Positions 11,301 through 24,179 are shown, counted from the first letter of the stretch. The stretch is 64,000 nt of DNA from Phialocephala subalpina (GCA_900073065.1 FJOG01000083.1:17268-81267); one strand, 5' to 3'. Numbers and translations: made by a program. Notes: generated by a model from the letters alone, not told the origin.

Positions 11301-12674
11301 TCATTGCTCCTCGGCAGCTACTCCCAACAACTTCTGGAGAGACATGAATTGCTTGTGCAGATGTTCCATCCCACCCTCAATCCCGCTGAGAAGCCCGTAC
11401 ACCTGTCTCTGCTGTGCTCTTGGAAGTGCATCGATAAATGACGAACTCGCATCATTGATTGGCCCAGCTGAAATAGCAGTAGCCAGATGAGGAGCAGTAC
11501 GAGATGATTCGGCTTTCTTCGTCTTAGGTGTTTCCTCCGGCTGGGACCTATGTTCTCGACCTTCTTTCGCCGAGAAAGATATTTTGGGGCGAGAACTTGT
11601 ATGCATAGCGGGAGCACGATCATGTCTGCTGATCGTGATTCTCGTCCTCACCTGACCAGCCTTCACCCTCAGGACTGTCCCTCCTGGACGAGACCTGATT
11701 TCTCGCCTGTCGGAAAACTCGACTCTCTTTCGCAATAGTTTAGGATTCTAGATATTCTGTGCACGTCGCATCTCCGGCTCAGGACTTGACTGCTGAGCAA
11801 CGGGGTCAACAGCTCTCGTCCCCCGTCCTCTAGAAGACACGATCGGCTCATCATTGCCATCATCGACTTCGCCGCCACTTTGCTGATCAATCGCACCGAA
11901 ATCGTCCTCGGATACCGCAATCACTGAACCTTGCGGTCTGGCTCGTCTTTTGATGCTGGAGTACAAATCTTCTTCGAAGCCCTGATTGAGGAATGCAATT
12001 GGGTGGTAATGGCTGCTTTATCATGAGTCGCTGCCGAACGTTTCTGGCGCTTGCGAGGAGAAGGAGTCTCTGCTGATACGTCTATCGCGGGTCCCGAGCT
12101 CATTGACTTTTTGTGGAGTGAGGTGTTCACTGAGGATGCAATTGCGCGTTTGCGCTTCGGCGTTTGGTTCGTTTTTATACGATGCTAGAGGTCAACGCGA
12201 GCTATGATCAGAGGTCAGCAGAGGACAGTAGTTCAATGTTGATACTGACTTGGAAGAGTCCCACCCCACACACCCCTGAAAGAACACTGATGAGCACGAG
12301 AGTGGTATTGGCAATTGGCACAGCTGCCCCCGAACCAGTCTTCGAGTACAATGCAATTTGCAAAATGACCGAAGTCATCTTTACACGTTCGGCATGGTTT
12401 AGGCGCAACCAATACGCGCAATGCTAGAAGGATGGCTGTGATCCGTTGCTGTCGATTCTGCACCCTTGGAGGAACATCTTTTGGTGGTTCGTGGCCTTCT
12501 TTCCATAGAACCTTGCGTATTTCGGGCAATTCTTGCAGTTCCAATGGATCTCGATACTTCTTTTTCGATTTCGTGGATGTCTCCTTGGTGGTTGGTGATG
12601 GAGACGGACTCGGATGTACGGTGTGACTTCGACGAGACGAAATCGCCCTCCTCGTCCAAAACAACGCGAGGCAT
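11301..12674 (-). pseudogene. DUF3716 cysteine-rich (zinc-binding) protein, broken
   Basis: The start reads MPRVVLDEEGDFVSSK from 12674, then the coding potential moves to another frame (SPSPSPTTKETSTKSKKKY). It carries a Cys cluster CRTCKDDFGHFANC ... GGSCANCQYHSRAHQCSF at about 12390-12280. This C-x2-C-x9-C...C-x2-C-x8-C pattern is typical of DUF3716 in leotiomycetes. Basic stretches and HYHPIAFLNQGFEEDLYSS follow in further frames. A TAG at 11748-11750 interrupts one frame between RRAQNI and NPKLLRKRVEF. The C-terminal 140 residues include a Gln-rich helix (RAQQRQVYGLLSGIEGG). An intron with a GTCAGT donor near 12250 is likely. At least one frameshift plus one stop make a pseudogene the simplest reading. 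Confidence 0.6.
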
Positions 12675-14118
12675 CTTGATGGGAGAAAGTGTTTGACGTG
12701 AAAAGAAAGGAAGATGAAGCTAGGGGATTCTAAGGATGGCGGTGAAATAATCACTGCCGGTTCCTGCGGCTCTAATGCAGGCTACCATGCGAACGAAGCA
12801 CACACTAAACTTGGAAAGTTTACCCTTTCAAATAAGGAGACATCGTGCGATAACGAAAAGGTTTCGGCCCAAACTCTGAGGAAAATGCCTCAAAGGCATC
12901 ATGTCATAATGAATGATCAAGCGAAGGTTGAACAAAATTCTTCTCCTATGTCGTGGACTCGAATCAAGTTACTTCCCAACGACACCAAGCCCAACCCTAG
13001 AAGGGCTTCGAGATCTGCCGTTCATGGTCTCCAAAGTCGCAGGGCATGACGGTGTCCCTAGTATGTGACCTCGCCACAACGACAATTCCAGGAGATAGTG
13101 CAATTTCGCCGAGTCCACCATGCCAACTATGACTGCGAGCACCCGGTACAAAGTATTGAAACCGACTGCAAAGCTTTCAATGCCATCTCTTTGTGTGTTC
13201 GTGGCGGAGGGGATTGGGAGGATTCGATAGAGAAGGGTATGGCGTAAACCTTGCTGAAAACTGGTCTCACCGACTCTGATATATATGCCTAAAAGTTCTT
13301 CGGGCCCAGAAGAATGAATGCAGAAGCACAATACTATTGTGGGTCTTTCTTCGCTCCGACTACAGGCAGGAAATGATTCCTCCTATCAAACAGGCAGGAG
13401 TGAGAGACGAGACGGTATCGAAGGAGTCGGAGTAGCTGTCGAAGAGTCGTCGATTAAAGCAAAGCATTCGCCTGCAAGTCTCGAAGCCAAGATGCATAAC
13501 GTCGATGTGTAATGACCCGTTTCAAACATTGCCCGCGCCCTCAAAGTCCTTTGTTGTGTCGTTTTCTGTCTTGACATCGCAGGTAGGAGGGAGGGACGCT
13601 GTTCTCTGGAAGTTGGAGGGGAAACGAGACGAGCCATTCGGGGTCGAGAAGGGTCAGCATGGAAGCTCGAGGTTCTGCAACGGAGTTGGAAGTTGTTTCT
13701 GCCAGCTCAGATGTTAGCAGATAGATATCATACAACATGGGGTCCAGCCTCCCAGTCATCGAGTCAACGAAGGGTTGGACCGCTGCAGAGCTGCCTAGCT
13801 CTACGCGTCAATTGACCGCTTTTGGAACAATGGCATGCTAAACCATTCACTTGTTGGTCCGCGAGAAACTTGTGTGACGGTATGGCAGAGGACGAGATAC
13901 TAGCAAGTGTGTTGAGTTGGGATTCGACGAAGATGAAGAGGAAGGACTCAGTCGAATGACTGAAAGCGCGAACCTCAAACACATTTTGAGGGTCACGTGA
14001 AATCTAAGCAACTTTTCGGAGCTCTCTACCTTCTCAGGCACTATCACAACATGACAAACATTACATTCCATGCCTCCTCGTCTAATTCTACATATACAGC
14101 AGGCCATCAATTGCTGAG
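12675..14118. other. 1.4 kb with only short frames
   Basis: Frames of 60-120 codons occur on both strands (for example minus 13331-12969 and minus 13637-13386). None shows a domain I recognise and none links to a neighbour by splice phase. The last part is the 5' region of the Zn2Cys6 gene. Confidence 0.4.
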
Positions 14119-15695
14119 ATGGCTAAGGTCCGCAAATCTGCGCCCAAGTCGAGGCAAGGATGCCGCACCTGCAAGTAAGTCCTGTGCCTCATCAGCAACA
14201 TGGACAACCTCTCTGAACAAGCTTCTAGACTCCGCCGTGTTAAATGCGACGAAACAAAGCCTCGCTGCCAGCGGTGCACAATCACTGGCAGAACATGTGA
14301 TGGATACACATCCAGCTTGCCGGCTTCACCTTATGACAGCAGTCTCGGGTTCAGCGCTTTGGCAACGAGAACATCTTTTATCTCGACTTCACTTGACCTT
14401 CAAAGACATCGCGCTTTTGATTTCTTTCGCACGGAGACTGTACCTATGGTATCTGGTCACTTCAGGGCGAGAACATGGGAGCTGATTCTACAAGCATGCA
14501 GCAAAGAGCCCATCGTTACTCAAGCTGGAATTGCCTTGGGGTCTCTCCACGATGTCTTGACAGTGGTCGACGTTGAACCCGGTTCTCGTGCGCTTTCAAC
14601 GTCATTCCCATCTTTAGAGTACATCCAGGCTCTAGGAGACCTTCGGAACTACCTTTCTTCAAGCGCGACTATCGACGTCAATGTCGTTCTTATATGTGCG
14701 TTGATCTATATCTCAATTGAGGTCATTCAGAACAACTATCTTAATGCTCTCGTACATCTAGAGATTCATTACATCTCATCCGAGCCTCCTCCGAAATTGC
14801 ATCGGGATCATCGGGGCCAAGCTCTCCTCACCGCCAAGAGATAGACTCGGAGCTCATTGATGCATTTCAGAGTCTTGACATTCATGCTTCTTCATTTCAA
14901 GGAATGCGACCACCAGCGATGACCAGATTTCATACGTCTGACATCCCGGGGAGATTTTCAAGCTTGAAGGAATCACATCTTGCCTTGAGCGGCATCCTAG
15001 TCAAGCTTTCTTCCTTTAATCGCTCGGTTGTGGAGGAATACAAATACAGAAAGCTACAGGACCTTCCATTGGAAGCCTTCGCGGAGACGACAAGCATCAC
15101 AGCGGATTTTGATGCATGGGACGACAGGTTTCAGAAGTTCCTTCACAGATCAACCTCCAAGTTTTCACGAGCAGATCAGATCATTATTGACATCCTCATT
15201 ATCAATCACCATTTAGGATTCATCGAAGCTGCAACATGCACTCATACCCAAGCCACTATTTTCGATCAATTTGATGCTCCATTCGACGAGATCGTCACTC
15301 TAGCCGCCAACGTTATCCGAACTCGAAAGACCTCCAAAATACTGGACTTTCACCTGGATATTGGAGTCATACAACCATTGTACTGGACTACTGTCAAATG
15401 CAGAGAGCCGTGGACGCGACAGAAGGCAATGTCACTGCTCAAATCGATCAACTTCCAGGAAGGTGTTTGGATTGCGGCAGCCCAGGTATCCATTGCCCAA
15501 GTGGCTATCGACAGAGAGAACGCTTTCAACGATTCGACAATTCTCAGTGATAGGCCGATGGAGTTTGCTAGAGTCCATAGCGTCGGGACTGTGATAGACC
15601 CCGTGAAGAAGACAGCTGAAGTCGTCCTCAGTCAGAAGTTGAACGGCCTGGATGGGCCATGGCATGAGCATGTTGGATGGTGTTCATGGGGTTGA
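14119..15695 (+). CDS. Zn2Cys6 transcription factor, probable one-base frameshift
   Basis: Exon 1 starts at 14119. It is spliced (donor GTAAGT near 14176) to an exon reading LRRVKCDETKPRCQRC, completing the GAL4-type cluster CRTCK..KC..KPRC..C..C. The second half, from about 14770 to 15695, reads SLHLIRASSE ... EIDSELIDAFQ and ends in an aspecific helical domain typical of small fungal regulators (about 500 residues). Between VHLE and SLHLIR the frame changes by one base near 14764. A deletion is likely because both sides are coding-like. A cryptic intron from the GTACAT near 14751 to AG before ATAGACTCGG would also restore the frame, at the cost of about 30 residues. It sits upstream of the RTA1 gene with no clear target. 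Confidence 0.7.
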
Positions 15696-16237
15696 TATCT
15701 CCCCAGATTCAACGCCACGCTTCGAAGTAATCATTCAGCTTTCGATAGCCAGACAAAATTCTGTCGTGGCTTCCCATCAACGAGCGAAAGTGCTTCAAAT
15801 CTAGCCCTTCGTAGCACCGAGCACACCTCGTACCTGCAGAATCTCGTACTTGTGGGTACCTGCTATTGACTGCAATGATCGATCATGCTAGCCTTTTACT
15901 AGACGCGACCCAAATCTACTGCAGTGGCAGAAGGAGCGGTGAAATTTCACGTGATGTGAATCGTTCTTGTTCTGAGAACACGAGCGAGCCAATCAGATCG
16001 CAGGACTGCTTCGGATCTCAAAGCTCGTATATCCAAGCAGTTGCCGAAAGACTTCAACAAACTAAATATCGAAGCCTGGCCTAGGTCCCGTTTCCAGATC
16101 GAAGTTGCTCTCCAGGCTGCAATTTCCTTGAAGCTTAAATGAGCTCGCCATGTCTTCACATCCTGCACATCAGAGACCGTGCCTTCTCATTCATCAAGAA
16201 ATTGCCTTCTTTTCTCATCTTCCCCAGACAATCGAAC
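15696..16237. promoter_or_regulatory. Intergenic / 5' region of the RTA1 gene
   Basis: About 540 bp of ordinary composition with CT-rich stretches before the ATG at 16238. No gene or repeat seen. Confidence 0.35.
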
Positions 16238-17250
16238 ATGTCTGTCATACCAGTCATACTCTATGGCCGAGATCATGCACCGAATTACACGATACCTACA
16301 CCCCTCTGCACCTTGGACACTTGTTCCATCACCCAAGGACAACTCCAATATGACCCGAGCCTAGCAGGAAATGTCTTCTTTGCAGCATTGTTCACCTTCT
16401 TCCTCGTCATGCACCTCGTTCTTGGACTGTACTATCGAACATGGACATACAGTATTGGCATGGTGTGTGGATTGATCACTGAGCTGTGTGGATACATCGG
16501 CCGAGTGCAGATGCATTACAACCCCTTCATTCAGACTCCATTCTTCATGTGAGTAAGCCCCAAAGCCTTAAATGGCCTGCTGCGAGTACTTACATATCGC
16601 CAAGGTACCTCATCTCCCTCACAATTGCACCCGTCTTCTTCTGCGCAAGCATCTACGTCTGCTTCAGTCGCCTCATAACCATTTTTGGCTCCCACCATTC
16701 TCGTCTTAGAGGACGACTCCTCATAATCCTCTTCATTCTCTCAGACTTCCTATCCTTGCTGTTGCAAGCAGGTGGTGGAGCCATAACGGTGATCGCGGAC
16801 AACTTCTCGTTCGAACATGTGGGCATAAACGTTGTGCTTGCAGGACTTGGATTGCAAGTTGCGAGTTTGGTCATAGTCCTGGGTCTGGCCGCAGATTTCT
16901 CTCAGAGGTGTTGGAGAAAGCAAGACGATTTGGATGAGAAGTTCGGAGTCATTCGAGACAGAAGATACTTCAAAGGCTTCATTCTTGGTAAGACAGCTCA
17001 ATTGCACTTGCCCTTGATCATGTTCTGACGCGATTGTCCAGCACTTCTTCTCGCAACCATAGTCATCCTTGTCAGATCCATCTTCCGAGTTGTTGAATTG
17101 GCAGGAGGCTTCCATGGCCGACTGTGGAATGATGAGGTCGCTTTCATGTGTTTTGATGGAGCTATGATCGCGATTGCCTGTACCTGCCTCACTGCTTTCC
17201 ATCCTGGATTGGCATTTCATGGTAAATGGCAGTTGGTCAAGAAAGCTTAA
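16238..17250 (+). CDS. RTA1-like integral membrane protein
   Basis: Three exons, 16238-16548, 16605-16987 and 17042-17250, give 300 residues with clean phases (FFM/YLISL, FIL/ALLLAT). Seven hydrophobic segments follow a short glycine-poor N-terminus. The family signature in TM6-loop, RSIFRVVELAGGFHGRLW, is followed by ND-EVAFMCFDGAMI, as in RTA1/RTM1/lipid-translocating exporter proteins. These plasma-membrane proteins are linked to resistance to toxic lipids and sterol-targeting compounds. A role for this copy is inference. The start at 16238 is chosen because the upstream in-frame extension lacks family similarity. It is followed on the opposite strand by the GH5 gene. Confidence 0.9.
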
Positions 17251-17514
17251 AGGATTTCAAACCTGGAGACATTTGATTGATTTGAGACATTACCGGACAC
17301 TGGTGTTGTGCATGCCTCACCCAGTGTTTCTGTCATTCGCTGCTAGGGTTCATGGGTTCCATTCGATGTTCAAGATTTTGAGGTTAGGGAGGGACGATTG
17401 GCGGGGTATTTGAGACATGCTATTGCGAGAATGCATTTGCCTTCTAGCAATATTCGAGGCGAATCCAAAATAATGTACAACACAACCCCAATTCTAATTC
17501 ATCTTATCTTAGTA

Positions 17515-18780
17515 TCAAAGACTCCTCCGAATCGTCCTCTTCTTACTCGCGATCCCACCTCCCATCCTCGTCCCAACAAGACACTGCTTGACAATCGGCT
17601 GATCTGTAAAGTTACCCGCAGACCCAAGAGGCGTCATGGTCAGATTGTAAGTCGTTGGCGAGAAACCCCCTGCTGCCCATCCGACATAGCCCATGTACGC
17701 ATCGGTGTTGGCGTTGATGAATGTCAAGGTGTTGCAGAGATCCGTCAAGCACTGGAACTTCGTCAGCAAACAATCCCTGGAGCGAAGAAGATACATACAG
17801 AAGCTGAATTTCCACCACCAGTCTCACTCAAGATCGCTTCTCGCTTGTTCGCTACCAAAACCATGGACAGCGGCATGAATGTATCTTGGATATTATTCGA
17901 TGAACACTCCAAGGCCTGTCCACTTCCATCCGAATCCAGATACTTGTGAACATCGAAGATCAAACTCGTGTTCGACCCATCTGGATTATGGACTGTGCTG
18001 AGATTGCCAAAAGAGCCATTGCTGACGAAAGTTTGTGCTCCCGTGAAGTCATTGCCTGGGAGAAGGATCATTTGTGTAGTTGCTCCGGCTTCTCGGATCG
18101 CGGTCACGGCTTCTTGAACTGTGGCTGCCCATATCTTCATGTCGGGGATGTTGTGGGGTTCATTCATGATGCCGAAGACGACGTTAGTTTCGTTCTTGTA
18201 CTTGGCTGCAAGTTGACTCCAGAGGTTGGCAAACTCGGCATTCGTAGGACCACCTTGTCCAATGATCTTGTTCTCGAACCGTGCGTAGTTGTGAACATCG
18301 ATGATGCAGTGAGCACCTGTGGCGAGACATGCTTTCACCAGTTGATCATACTTGTTCGAATTCGTAGCATCCAGAGTCCCAGCAGCACTGTTCGAGCGAG
18401 TACCGTTCCCTGTGCCGTTGCCCGCGCCGCCAGTGAGCGTGAGACTATTGATTAGAAATTGCCAGCTAACAGCTACAACCGTCAGAGAACGCACTTCCAG
18501 AACCAAGAGCACTAACGTAGCCTGAACAGATTCAGGTTATCATCCTTCGCAAAATGTGACATTTGAGCTGCTCCATCACTTCCACCGAGGGTAACTAAAG
18601 GACCCATAGCACTCGCCAGATTGGCTGTGCCCGTGATGTCGACACCAAAATCGAATCCAGCGATGTTTACTCCCTGTCGTCCATCAGCGCCAAAGTTCCT
18701 CAACTCGAGGAGATACATACTGCCAGAGGAGAGGCAGCAAAAGCTGCAGTAATTAAAGAAAGTAGAGTCAAAAACAACAT
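17515..18780 (-). CDS. Secreted GH5 endo-beta-1,4-glucanase (no CBM)
   Basis: Four exons, 18780-18721, 18673-18517, 18472-17799 and 17757-17515, give 377 residues. The introns are 47, 44 and 41 bp and all phases agree. A signal peptide (MLFLTLLSLITAAFA) opens the protein. The barrel contains NLFRLPVSWQFL, HCIIDVHNYARFE, the acid/base NEP in GIMNEPHN and the nucleophile Glu in ILSETGGGN. The NG/TG-rich insert TGGAGNGTGNGTRSN near residue 90 is unusual and probably a loop. Layout and motifs fit GH5 subfamily 5 cellulases of the Trichoderma Cel5A type, but without the cellulose-binding module and linker. It would hydrolyse cellulose or beta-glucan outside the cell. Confidence 0.93.
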
Positions 18781-20319
18781 AATGAATGATTGAAACGAAA
18801 ATTGGCCAAGAAGTTTTCTACTTGACGCTTGGCTCACATTAAGGGAAGCACCATGATATACTCAAGCCACCGCCCAGGGCCAAAATCAATAAATATCATC
18901 AAAAGAGGATGTTATATTAACCTCATCTTTTCAAGACGGTCTGCGTGTGACAATGCTTGACCCGTGGAAGAGACCTCGGGATGGTTTCCTCCATGCATGG
19001 TCTGGTGAAGACAAGCCTTTTATGCCACCTTTGGAGAAAAGGCTAGTGACGTTGACTTACTTGGTTAAGCCAATACTTGTTGGCCGATGTGCTCGCTAAT
19101 CATGCGAAGTCAAGTTGGGATTAAAGCAGATCGAGTTCTGAGACGGTTCAAGCTTGGAGTGTGATAAATCGTGAGGTTTTGCATGGGTGTAACATTTGCC
19201 GGTTTCGTGCTCGGATGAGACAAGACATGGGACCCTCGTGCAAATCACCATAAGGCTCAAAAATATGGGAATAAAGCTCCGCGTCGATCCCTCGGATGCG
19301 GAGAGAAGGATCTTGTGATGAGCGGGTGATATTTGACTATCATTCGAAGGACTTTCTGGTGATAATATATATGAGGGAAGGAGCTGGGAGAAAAACCACG
19401 CACAGACCCTTGCTCATTGCAACATTCGTCTTGAAATCTGCAGAGGGCTTTTTCCTTATCGCAAGGTCTCTCCCGAATTGCAGGTCTTCAGAGAATTGGA
19501 GATTAGAGCATGCTCACTCGAGTTTGCCCTTCGTGCCGAGGCCGTGCGTGTCGAAGGAGCAGTGATGGCATCTGCGGAATTTGCTGATCATCGACTTCGA
19601 GTACAGAGATCCTCATTCCAATGAACAGTCTCCTGCCTCTGTCTTCCAATCTTTCCAGAAAAATTAAGATTATGACTTCAATGCAAAGGAGTTGCTAGGA
19701 CGAATGCCACATGGCTCCGAGTTCGAACAGCCTGCAGCGACAGGTTAGAGCGCAATATCAACATTCCTCTACAGCTAGTCCCTCCCTCATCAACCTGCCA
19801 TAATCCTATCCTTGTGTTTTCAGTCCCCTCTGATATCCGACAGCTGTTCGGAGATTGAAAGTTGTTCTGCCAGGTCTATGAAGTGTCGCATCGAGACGGA
19901 GAGTAGGGAGGTCGTTGACGCGTCAAGTCATCGATTCGTATCGTAGCTCAAGGAGGGTGTTCTTCCGAAGCACGCGTTTCCTGATCTAACAGAGAATCTG
20001 CCACCGGATAGTTCTCAAGAAGCGCGCACGTGGGAAGTCGTATGTCGTTGTGATGAGAACGTTCTGCGAAGAAACAAGAATCTCGGACACGAATTGAAAA
20101 CATCCAACCCCGCAATTTCACGTGCTGCCATCAAAAGCCTCCTATCGGATCACGACCACCACTCTTCGTCACGCCAGAAGTCATCCGATTCACATCAATA
20201 GTGAGCCCACCAGACGTTGTTTGGAGAGCGAGATATGTTCCTACCCTCTCACCAGAATGGAAGTTTTTCATTTTCAATAAACCTCCTCCCATTGGATTCC
20301 CAAACCCAAACATTTCACT
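18781..20319. other. 1.5 kb intergenic, shared 5' region
   Basis: It lies between the divergent GH5 and hemerythrin-like genes. The longest frame is 89 codons (19296-19565, plus) without recognisable features. No repeat or RNA gene was found by eye. Confidence 0.4.
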
Positions 20320-21218
20320 ATGTCGACAGCAACTACAGGAAAGAAATGGGCTGATGGCCCCTTCAAACTTCTCTCCACTCCCCGGATCACCCTAAATGCA
20401 CATCCTATACCCCTTGCTTATCAGGCACCTTCACTAATTATCGTTACAGGGAAAGCCAGAATCCGGAGCCTCCAAAAATGCCTCCGAAATGGCACTCATC
20501 CACAACATCCTCCTCCGAGGCCTAAACTGCATCTACATTCAAGCCCCCAACCTCCAATTCTCAGAAGACATCTCCGATTTCATGACATTCTGCGACGCCT
20601 GGTCCTGCACTCTCCATTCCCACCACCTCACCGAAGAAACCGTTTACTTTCCACTTCTCGATTCTCAATGCAAGGAAAAGGGAGTCGCCAGTAAGAATCA
20701 TGACGAGCATGAGACGTTCCTTCCCGCTTTAGTGAAATTCGATGCCTTTGTGGAAGCTGGGAAAGATGGGAGTAATTATGATAAAGAGGAGTTTATGGGG
20801 ATATTGAACGAGTTGGGTCCGAAGCTTGAAGCTCATTTGAGGAGTGAGATTGGACTTCTTCTGGGCTTGGAGAAGGATGAAGGGATTGATTGGGATTTGT
20901 TGGGGAAGGCGATGGCTGCGCATTCGAAGAAGGTTGCTGATAGAGTGAGTTGCTCTTTCTTGTTCTATGTCGTGGCTAACATACTTCCAGAATAGAGAAG
21001 TGCCTTTCCTCATCACGAACGCAGATGTCACTTACGAGAATGGTATTCATGGTACCAGGTTTCCGCCATTCCCGTGGTTCGTGCATCAGATCTTTCGATG
21101 GGTATACATCCCAATCTTGAAAGACGCCTGGAAGTTCTCAAGTTGTGATGACTATGGGATGCCGAAGGAACTACCTTTTGCTATCGGAGGTTCTGAGCAA
21201 GTCAAACAGAGAGGGTAG
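20320..21218 (+). CDS. Hemerythrin-like (HHE) domain protein
   Basis: Three exons, 20320-20397, 20450-20944 and 20991-21218, give 266 residues. The first intron has no GT donor. A GC-AG intron (20398-20449, branch-like CTAAT near its end) keeps phase and joins LLSTP..LN to GKPESG. The start MSTATTGKKWADGPFKLL is typical of the family. The iron-ligand pattern of HHE proteins is seen as ALIHNILLRG, LHSHHLTEETVYFPLL, NHDEHETFLPAL and EAHLRSEIG. The C-terminal third (RFPPFPWFVHQIFRWVY) is shared by fungal members of unknown function. It would bind a di-iron centre in the cytosol; oxygen or redox sensing is inference. A shorter product from the ATG at 20489 is possible. Confidence 0.85.
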
Positions 21219-21315
21219 ACAGCGGGGTGTAGGATAACATGTACTCATTCTTCATTATGCATTAACATATCTCTTCTCAAATCCTCTTGCACCTCAATCA
21301 TAGCTCATCACAGAA

Positions 21316-23462
21316 TTACATGTTCACTACAACCCAGCCAATGGCCATCTGGAACACAAGCATACCAACCCAAAGTCCTCTCTGGACTCTGTTCGCGGGA
21401 GCAGCACCGGTGAAGGGGACAGTCGTAGTAGTAGCGTTCGATGAGCTGGCGGTGCCGGTCGCGTCGTTTGGTCGGGCAAGACCCAGGCAGTTCGCCATGT
21501 TGAAGAAGATGTCGATGTTACCATACACTCCACCAAAGAGCTCTTGGCAAGGCCCCATGGCGAAGACCGGGACATCGGTCAGGGAGTGAACACCTTGTGC
21601 CTCGTTTCTGCATCTTTGTAAGGTTGAATCTTCAATAAATGGACACGAAAACTTACGTTGGGAGGGTGCCATTGACAATGAACCCATCAGTGTTGTCAGT
21701 AGGGTTGACGAAGTAGTCGTCAATGGGGAAACCGGTGATATTGGTAGCTGGGAGGCGGGGTCCAGACTTGTGGACACGATAGTTCTCTCTGTGATCCGGG
21801 TTGGCCCCCACACCTTGAGCAAGAGTGTAGCGAGGATCCCAGTTGACAGGGAAGTTGACTCCGGTGTTGTATGAGATGCTGGCATTGGTCACTGTGTACT
21901 GGCTGAGACCAGAGTTGGTGTAGACCCCGATAGCATTACGTTTCTCGCGATCGTCGGACTTTGAGCTCGGGTATGTGGTATCAGCGGACCCGAAGACGTC
22001 GAAGCCGTGGCCGTGATCCGCAGTCACGATGATCAAGGTTTGGTTGAGCTCTGCGGACCATCAGCGAAGCTCTTGGCTTTGGGTTTGAAACTTACCTCCC
22101 ATGGCAGTCAACTTCTCGATGGTTGCCTTGACAGTATCGTCCAACTCTAACAAATCACCAAGAGCACGATCATAATCCAAAGTGTGCATCTGCTTGTCGA
22201 TAGAAGCAGCTTCAGACATCATGAAGAATCCCTTGTCCCCACCACGCGCATGGAGAATGTCAATAGCCTTCAAGGTCATCTCCTTCAGACCTGGCAGATC
22301 CAAAGCAGGCTTCTTGTTTCCAGATGGATCATTTTTGGTCGTGTTGAGGTATCCGGTGTACACATTTCGATCCAACCAAACCGGAAGATTTGATGTACAG
22401 AAGATTCCGAGAGCTTTGGTGGTGTTAGAGACCTTGAGCAGAGAGGTTTTGTTCAATGAGACGGTGTAACCAGCGTTTGCGAATTCTTGGTAGTAGTCCT
22501 TGCCCTGGAAAGACCCAGACCCGGGGATGAATTGTTCTGCGCCAGCTCCGAAAAAGACATCAGCTCCAGAGTATGGAGTCCAAGTGTAGTTAGTGACTCC
22601 GCGCAGGGCCTGGTCGATCAATTCTCCGTATCGCGAACGAAGTCTGGTGTGGCCAGTGAGAGCGATTGGAGTAGCATCTGCAATGAAAGCAGTGCTAACA
22701 ACACCAATGGCACTTCCCCAAATCCGTGTCAGGAGTTCGACAATGGTCTCAACTTTAGGGTCATCGAAGGGGTCAGCACTAGAAGGCTGGTCAGCTACTG
22801 CAGATGGTTCAAGAAGGGCTTTCTTTGTACCTAGAGTCCGCGTACACACCCATAGCATTGACGGTGCTCTTGTGTCTCGAGTACAAAGCTGAAGCACTGT
22901 TGGCAGAATCGGTGATGTAGCTGTCGAGGGAATGGGTCTTGAAACAATTAGCATATGGACTGCACTCAATCTTCCACCACAAGCATACCATCTGATGTCC
23001 AAGAACTGGGAACTTGTCCATCTGCATCGTGCTTTGATACTTCCCATTGATGCTCTTGTGGCCGATCAATCTTGCAGCAGTGATCATGTCCGTCGTCATT
23101 CCATCACCGATGAAGAGAATAACATTTTTCGCCTTCTTTTGTTGTTGGAGGGGTCGGACGAGCCAGTTTGCTACCGTCTTCGTGCCATTGTAATAGTTAA
23201 GTGTCGCCACGTACTCGCCAGGTTCGTAGAGAGCAACTCGTCGGTAGGCTTTCGAGGTCACGCGGACAACAGAGGGGGAGTGGGCATCTTGTGCAAAGAG
23301 GTCCTCGTACCAGGTGAAGTTCCAGCGTTCAAGTGCAGGCTCGGCAATCTTGAATAATGTCGCAGCAGGTTGGAGAGATCCGCCAACTTTTGAGATCGTG
23401 AAGGAAAAGTTGGGATCGGGGATTCCTCCGTTTGCCTCGGATCCATTGACAGGAGCATGAAC
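21316..23462 (-). CDS. Alkaline phosphatase, extracellular GPI-type; first exon not found
   Basis: Five exons read in phase: 23462-22989, 22937-22831, 22778-22096, 22050-21657 and 21607-21316, giving 650 codons including the stop. Motifs include NVILFIGDGMTTDMITAAR (metal site), TDSANSASALYS (the nucleophilic Ser), MSEAASIDKQMHTLDYD, VTADHGHGFD and GVHSLTDVPVF (zinc and magnesium ligands). The C-terminus has a Thr/Ser stretch and a hydrophobic tail (VQRGLWVGMLVFQMAIGW), fitting a GPI anchor. The enzyme hydrolyses phosphate monoesters at the cell surface. The first recognisable residues are VHAPVNGSEANGG after an acceptor at 23463. Upstream to 23700 I do not find the usual signal peptide and CP..GC segment, only LGEACPSSA in one frame. 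The 5' end is unresolved or lost. Confidence 0.88.
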
Positions 23463-24179
23463 CTATAACACATTAGCCATTGGGCCCAGATGAGTGATTG
23501 AGTGGAGGATGCCCAAGAAAGGCTGTTGTGAATACCGCTGGCGGAATGGGATAATTTGGTATGTTGGGTTGAGGGGTACTGCAAGTGCAGAGGACATTGT
23601 TGGTATATCAATTGTTTGCACATGGAATATGTTGCAAGGCAAGCTCTACCTCTGCAGATGAGGGACAAGCCTCGCCCAGGAGATCGAGGTATCTCTTTCA
23701 AAATCGGATTTGCATTGAAGGCTCTACCTCGAGGGAGGCAGGTGCTGGAGACGAACCGTCTCCACAGTTCATGCTAGTTGTGCCTATGTATGTGGGCAAC
23801 TAAGTCCACTGCAAGAAGAAGAGACCCCAGAAAGCTGGATATCTTTTTGACTAGTGTATAATTACACAAGTTCATTTCTGTAGCCATGTCTGTTTGATTG
23901 CTCGAGTAACACTGTACTGCACGGTGCCTTTGATCGCCTGGCTCCTCAGTCAAGCCTCGACTTAAAGTCAGGAACAGGCGGCTACAAATGCCGGGCCTAG
24001 CCTTAATTGAGGCCATTAGAAGCACTGCATAGAAGTACTCTAGATGTCTAGAACAATGGAACCTGTTTGGCAAAAACACCAGAAGTTCCTTGTACAGACC
24101 CTCATATCCTTTCAGTCCATTCTTCTCCTGCTCCTCTCCCTCGTCCGAGGCATTCACGAAGAAGATCAGCCCTAAAATT
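23463..24179. other. 5' region of alkaline phosphatase / intergenic
   Basis: This should hold the first phosphatase exon and the divergent promoter to the 24180 gene. A weak match to the N-terminal segment lies near 23665-23690 (minus), but no start codon with a signal peptide joins it. Nothing else is recognised. Confidence 0.35.
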
